DNA of 8,625 bases from Candidatus Babeliales bacterium (GTDB lineage: Bacteria; Babelota; Babeliae; Babelales; JACPOV01): positions 1-8,625 of the forward strand of contig JAGVKP010000007.1 of the NCBI GenBank assembly GCA_020050475.1, in the 5' to 3' direction. A program made the translations under genes and the position numbers. A model generated the notes under the pieces. That model was given only the letters and a program-made list of their open reading frames with translations, did not search any database and was not told the DNA's origin. Shown here one piece after another: positions 6,412 to 8,625 of this stretch (its first letter is position 1; each line of letters starts with the position of its first letter).

Positions 6412-6489
6412 TACTAGCCTTACAGTATTTTAATCGGCTATCCAGATAATAGTAAGGCCCTGACTTCAAAGCCATACCTTATTTACAAT
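6412..6489. other. Short intergenic stretch upstream of the GT10 gene
   Basis: This 78-bp stretch would hold the promoter of the GT10 gene. On the minus strand a TAAAAT box stands about 20 bases before the start codon, but the matching -35 (TTACTA, 17-base spacing) is poor. An AAGG...CCTT inverted repeat is present without a T-run, so I do not call a terminator. The right edge contains part of the ATTTACA tandem repeat. Confidence 0.3.
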
Positions 6490-6500
6490 TTACAATTTAC
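6481..6500. repeat. Tandem repeat of 7-mer ATTTACA (2.9 copies)
   Basis: ATTTACA, ATTTACA and ATTTAC follow each other directly. They lie around the stop codon reconstructed for the membrane gene before the IS inserted. The repeat is short and A/T-rich and may be slippage-generated. Confidence 0.6.
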
Positions 6501-6554
6501 GTAATAGTATTGACGCAAAATTGAAGGTATGTAAATAGGAGCTAATATGTATAG
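6490..6554 (-). pseudogene. Displaced 3' end of the IS-interrupted membrane-protein gene
   Basis: If the IS and one copy of the flanking TATAG are removed, the frame of the gene at 7829-8625 continues from ...RARKAI into this segment. It reads 19 further residues (HISSYLHTFN, FASILLRKL) before TAA at 6490-6492. This segment is therefore probably the original C-terminus, now separated from its gene by 1.3 kb. The reconstruction rests on the inferred target duplication; no homologue was available to confirm the tail. Confidence 0.5.
6550..6554. repeat. Left copy of putative IS target-site duplication (TATAG)
   Basis: TATAG abuts the left IS end (TGAACCCC). The same five bases occur at 7856-7860 beyond the right end, separated from the terminal CA by one T. 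IS3-family elements usually duplicate 3-5 bp, so this fits if the element includes the extra T at 7855. Confidence 0.5.
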
Positions 6555-6576
6555 TGAACCCCTTCGTCAAGACACG
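6555..6576. repeat. IS terminal inverted repeat, orfB-side end
   Basis: It begins TGAACCCC and ends GACACG. Aligned to the complement of the other end it matches 15 of 22 positions, with the mismatches confined to the middle six to seven bases. Confidence 0.8.
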
Positions 6577-6591
6577 AAATCTCAAAAAGAT

Positions 6592-7521
6592 TTAAATCAT
6601 GGAAGCTCCCGAGTGGTAAGGTTGTGAAGACCTAAATACTTCAAATAGTTCCTCCTTAGTCGGAATGATTTTTTTAGAGAAAATAACGTCTGGTGTGTGA
6701 TAATTAAGCTTTGAATGATAGCGCCGCGCGTTATAAAAAGTAATATAGCGAGCAAGCGCATCTCTCGCTTGAGAGACGGTATCGAAGCTATGCAGATGCA
6801 CCATCTCATATTTTATCGTACGCCAAAGTCTTTCAACATAAACGTTATCTGCCCATCTGCCCTTACCATCCAGGCTTATTTTGATTTCGTTTTGCTGTAA
6901 CGTCTCGATCCAAGCATCACTGGTAAACTGGCATCCTTGATCACTGTTAACAATCTCTGGAATGCCTTTCTGTAAAGCGCTATTTAAAGCTTCTAGGCAC
7001 GGTGCCGTATCAAGAAAAGTTGATACTTTCCATCCCATGATTTTTCGACTAAAAACATCGATTAAGCAGACCAAATAGATAAAGCCCCCACGTATTTTTA
7101 TGTACGTTATATCTACCTGCCAGACTTGATTAGGTCGTTCAATGCGCACGTCGCGTAACAAATAAGGGAAGATCTTGTGACCTTGATTTCTTATGGTTGT
7201 TTTTTTGCGAGGATAAATTGCCTGTATGCCAGCAGCTTTAAGAAGTGCAAAGACCTTTTTATGATTTACCAAAAAGCCGTTTTCTCTCAAAGCAATTGTC
7301 ATGCGGCGATAGCCATAGGAAGGCGTTTCTTGATAGATTTCGCGAAGTTCGTTCATAATAACTGCATCATCATTTTCTTCGTCCCTAGGCCGGTAATACA
7401 TCGACCCCCTTGATACATTCAGCAATTCGCACTTTCTTTTAAAACTTACGCCTTTTCCTGCGCACCCAACCAATTGCTTACGCTTTTTCAGCTCTAACGA
7501 CTGAGCGCACGTTCTAAAAAA
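6592..7521 (-). CDS. IS3-family transposase OrfB (DDE integrase domain)
   Basis: The reading frame is intact from the T-run at 7521 to TAA at 6592 (309 residues). It is open further upstream to 7662, but that part overlaps orfA out of frame and is not family-like. Features, with residues counted from an upstream in-frame ATG at 7662: SLELKKRKQLV, then the HTH_21-like region RKCELLNVSRGSMYYRPR and YGYRRMTIALRENG, the linker GHKIFPYLLRD, and an rve-type integrase core with D184 (QVDITY), D241 (SDQGCQFTS) and E277 (YVERLWRT). Spacing between the last two acids is 35 residues, the DD(35)E signature. The C-terminus has the usual FYNARRYHSKLNYHTP. It is normally made as an OrfAB fusion by -1 frameshifting on T_TTT_TTA at 7515-7521. 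The upstream orfA is broken, so fusion production from this copy is unlikely. Catalytic residues are all present. Confidence 0.93.
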   Translation of the reverse strand, partial: FFRTCAQSLELKKRKQLVGCAGKGVSFKRKCELLNVSRGSMYYRPRDEENDDAVIMNELREIYQETPSYGYRRMTIALRENGFLVNHKKVFALLKAAGIQAIYPRKKTTIRNQGHKIFPYLLRDVRIERPNQVWQVDITYIKIRGGFIYLVCLIDVFSRKIMGWKVSTFLDTAPCLEALNSALQKGIPEIVNSDQGCQFTSDAWIETLQQNEIKISLDGKGRWADNVYVERLWRTIKYEMVHLHSFDTVSQARDALARYITFYNARRYHSKLNYHTPDVIFSKKIIPTKEELFEVFRSSQPYHSGASMI

Positions 7522-7768
7522 TCGCGTTCTGCGGTTATTTGGCCAATTATACGATGCAGCTATCGATTTCTTCTTGATGGTTTTTTTCTTGCCTTGCTTC
7601 AAATAACACAGAAGCGCTTTCTTCAAGATGCTTCTTCCATGCTGATATCTGCGTTGATGCAATGCTGTATTCTTGACTTAATTGTCCCAACGTCTTTTGC
7701 TCTTTGATTGCTTCTAGTGCAACTTTCGATTTAAATGCACCATTGTGTTTTTTGTATCTTCTCGCCAT
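7494..7768 (-). pseudogene. IS3-family OrfA (helix-turn-helix protein), frameshifted by a one-base deletion
   Basis: ATG at 7768 follows GGGGA by five bases. The reading frame gives MARRYKKHNGAFKSKVALEA, a helix-turn-helix with TLGQLSQEYSIASTQISAWK, then LFEARQEKNHQEEID, and ends prematurely at TAA 7547 after four unrelated residues (73 in all). From 7559 a different frame reads LHRIIGQITAERDFLERALSR and stops at TAG 7494-7496; this is the leucine-zipper end usual for IS3 OrfA. Adding one base near 7561 (for example restoring GATCAGCTG from GATAGCTG) rejoins both parts into a 91-residue protein of normal length. OrfA binds the IS ends and pairs with the OrfAB transposase. The lesion precedes the slippery site, so it also abolishes OrfAB. 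A sequencing or assembly error is the main alternative. Confidence 0.85.
7515..7521 (-). promoter_or_regulatory. Programmed -1 frameshift heptamer T_TTT_TTA of the IS
   Basis: In the repaired orfA frame the codons read GAT TTT TTA, giving the canonical X_XXY_YYZ heptamer T_TTT_TTA. A -1 slip here enters the orfB frame (RFFRTCAQSLEL) exactly. A weak 4-bp stem (GCTC at 7506-7503 with GAGC at 7494-7491) starts eight bases downstream. The arrangement matches IS3 translational control, though the commoner signal in this family is A_AAA_AAG. Confidence 0.65.
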
Positions 7769-7786
7769 AGAAATCCCCAAATAATA

Positions 7787-7807
7787 ATGTTCATTTTCAT
7801 GTTCATT
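7787..7807. repeat. Direct repeat ATGTTCATT (two copies, 12-bp period) in the IS leader
   Basis: Two copies of ATGTTCATT start 12 bases apart, upstream of orfA and inside the IS end. The subterminal region also has TGACAC facing GTGTCA about 15 bases apart. Such sequences could be transposase- or OrfA-binding sites, but that is inference. Confidence 0.4.
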
Positions 7808-7828
7808 ACCACTGACACATTTTCAATT

Positions 7829-8625
7829 TTACCGTGTCAAGTTTTTGGGGTTCATTATAGCTTTCCTTGCTCTTGATTTCAAAAAATTAATTCGTAAGAA
7901 ATTAGATTTAAACAGCTCATCTATCACAAAGAAAGCCCATAACGTCGATGTCACAATATAACCCAGCGCATACTCATGGATCGGAACAGCAATAATTGAA
8001 AATAGAGACTCACCAATAAGCGCCAATAGAAAAGGTAAATTTTTTCGCAAGCATTTTTCTCCATAAATGAAGCTCAGGATACCAACATTCGCAAACTTGA
8101 TGAAAAAACCGAGTAGCAAACCAATTTTCGCAAAAAGAGTTATCAGAAATAAGCTGAAATTTTTTTTGATAAAATCCATCACCTCGTTTTGCAATATTGC
8201 TTCATATTCTGCGGAACAGTAAGCAACCTCGGGATTATACTCTTTAACTTTTTGTGCAGCACTCGAATCTTCGTATTGAATATGAGAATTAGCAGGGTGA
8301 TTCAAAAGACCTAAGCCAATATAAACCTGATGCCAAAGAACATGTTTTTTCTGAGATCGTTCAACCGGTAGGCCATTTCTTTCAAAATAAGCATCTGTTT
8401 TTTTGCACATCGTATCTAAGATAAACCCTGGTATTGCCCCTGCAATTAAAACACTTAAAATGAGCAACAGCTTTAGATTCCATCTTATTATGTTCTTTGG
8501 TAGTAAGGTGGTAAAAAAAAATACACCAGCGCCTAAAAAAGAAAACGATCTAATACTATGTAGGAAACCAAAAAGTACCCCAATTGCACACCCTGAAGTT
8601 AAACAAATTTTTAAATTCCATGACT
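7829..8625 (-). CDS. Multi-pass membrane protein of unknown function, 5' end outside window, 3' end rewritten by IS
   Basis: The frame is open from the right edge (first full codon at 8623) to TAA at 7829; a TTG at 8467 is an internal codon, not a likely start, because hydrophobic coding sequence continues upstream. In the 265 visible residues I see about six membrane segments: roughly residues 4-22, 27-41 and 49-67, then a polar loop of about 85 residues containing WHQVYIGLGLL and YCSAEYEAIL, then FSLFLITLFAKIGLLLGFFI, LPFLLALIGESLFSIIAVPI and YALGYIVTSTLWAFFVIDEL. WNLK occurs twice, before the first and third segments. The loop is probably extracytoplasmic. The final residues MNPKNLTR are encoded by the IS inverted repeat, so the native C-terminus has been lost; the original tail appears to lie at 6490-6554. 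I do not recognise a named family. Confidence 0.8.
   Translation of the reverse strand, partial: SWNLKICLTSGCAIGVLFGFLHSIRSFSFLGAGVFFFTTLLPKNIIRWNLKLLLILSVLIAGAIPGFILDTMCKKTDAYFERNGLPVERSQKKHVLWHQVYIGLGLLNHPANSHIQYEDSSAAQKVKEYNPEVAYCSAEYEAILQNEVMDFIKKNFSLFLITLFAKIGLLLGFFIKFANVGILSFIYGEKCLRKNLPFLLALIGESLFSIIAVPIHEYALGYIVTSTLWAFFVIDELFKSNFLRINFLKSRARKAIMNPKNLTR
7833..7854. repeat. IS terminal inverted repeat, orfA-side end
   Basis: On the minus strand it begins TGAACCCCAAAAACTTGACACG, close to well-known IS3-family ends. The same bases encode the last residues of the adjoining membrane protein. Confidence 0.8.
7856..7860. repeat. Right copy of putative IS target-site duplication (TATAG)
   Basis: Identical to 6550-6554. 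It is offset by one base (T7855) from the terminal CA of the IS, so either the element carries one extra terminal base or the match is partly chance. Confidence 0.45.

Larger units (their letters stand above)
6555..7855 (-). mobile_element. IS3-family insertion sequence, about 1.3 kb, with broken orfA
   Basis: The element is bounded by imperfect inverted repeats beginning TGAACCCC (6555-6576 and 7833-7854), carrying terminal TG/CA typical of IS3 elements. Between them are a helix-turn-helix orfA and a DDE integrase orfB in the order and overlap normal for this family, both on the minus strand. The total of about 1300 bp fits the family. A TATAG repeat flanks it. OrfA carries a one-base deletion that separates it from the frameshift signal, so this copy is probably unable to make the OrfAB transposase. 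It sits between the GT10 gene and a membrane-protein gene whose end it has replaced. Confidence 0.92.

Noticed and set aside
6509..6540. TTGACG with a downstream TAAATA on the plus strand as a promoter firing into the IS
   Set aside because: The segment is better explained as the displaced 3' coding end of the membrane gene, and no plus-strand gene follows.
7527..7662. Upstream extension of orfB to the ATG at 7662
   Set aside because: The extra residues overlap orfA in a non-cognate frame and do not resemble any IS3 OrfB start. The natural entry is the frameshift at 7521.
1..8625. CRISPR arrays, tRNA or rRNA genes
   Set aside because: I saw no regularly spaced repeats, no cloverleaf-like sequence and no rRNA-like stretch; gaps between genes are all shorter than 200 bp.

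Overview
The window is A+T-rich bacterial DNA. TGA acts as a stop codon (for example at the end of the gene at 1460-2692), and most start sites have a purine-rich ribosome binding site, so the standard bacterial code applies. Several proteins look secreted and eukaryote-facing: degenerate ankyrin-type proteins with signal peptides, a signal-peptide-bearing FkbM-type methyltransferase and an exported GT10-type fucosyltransferase. That mix suggests a host-associated bacterium, such as an amoeba symbiont. The style fits Candidatus Dependentiae (TM6), but this is inference from gene content and there is no marker gene in the window to prove it.

Layout. Positions 1-1374 (minus): 3'-truncated gene for a membrane-anchored thioredoxin reductase fused to a C-terminal thioredoxin domain. 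Positions 1460-4444 (minus): three consecutive genes for secreted paralogous proteins. All share a signal peptide, the motif Met-Glu-Asn at the predicted mature N-terminus, an Arg-Ser-x-Ser patch, a short ankyrin-like core and a Lys/Glu-rich tail. A strong hairpin lies between the first two (2714-2750). Positions 4624-5343 (plus): FkbM-type methyltransferase. Positions 5314-6411 (minus): GT10 glycosyltransferase, converging on and overlapping the methyltransferase by 30 bp. Positions 6555-7855: a 1.3-kb IS3-family insertion sequence with recognisable terminal inverted repeats, a frameshifted orfA and a DDE-transposase orfB. Positions 7829-8625 (minus): a multi-pass membrane protein that enters from beyond the right edge and whose 3' end was replaced by the IS terminus.

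The three ankyrin-like genes and the thioredoxin reductase lie head-to-tail with gaps of 58, 98 and 85 bp and may be partly co-transcribed. A thiol-redox enzyme anchored at the membrane next to exported proteins could serve envelope redox, but their roles are not linked by direct evidence. The methyltransferase and glycosyltransferase form a convergent pair that may modify a glycan outside the cytoplasm, which raises the question of where they get SAM and nucleotide-sugar. The most concrete findings are a one-base deletion that kills orfA upstream of a textbook T_TTT_TTA slippery heptamer, the IS-mediated rewriting of the membrane protein's C-terminus, the unusual cofactor motif in the thioredoxin reductase, and the three-paralogue secreted family.
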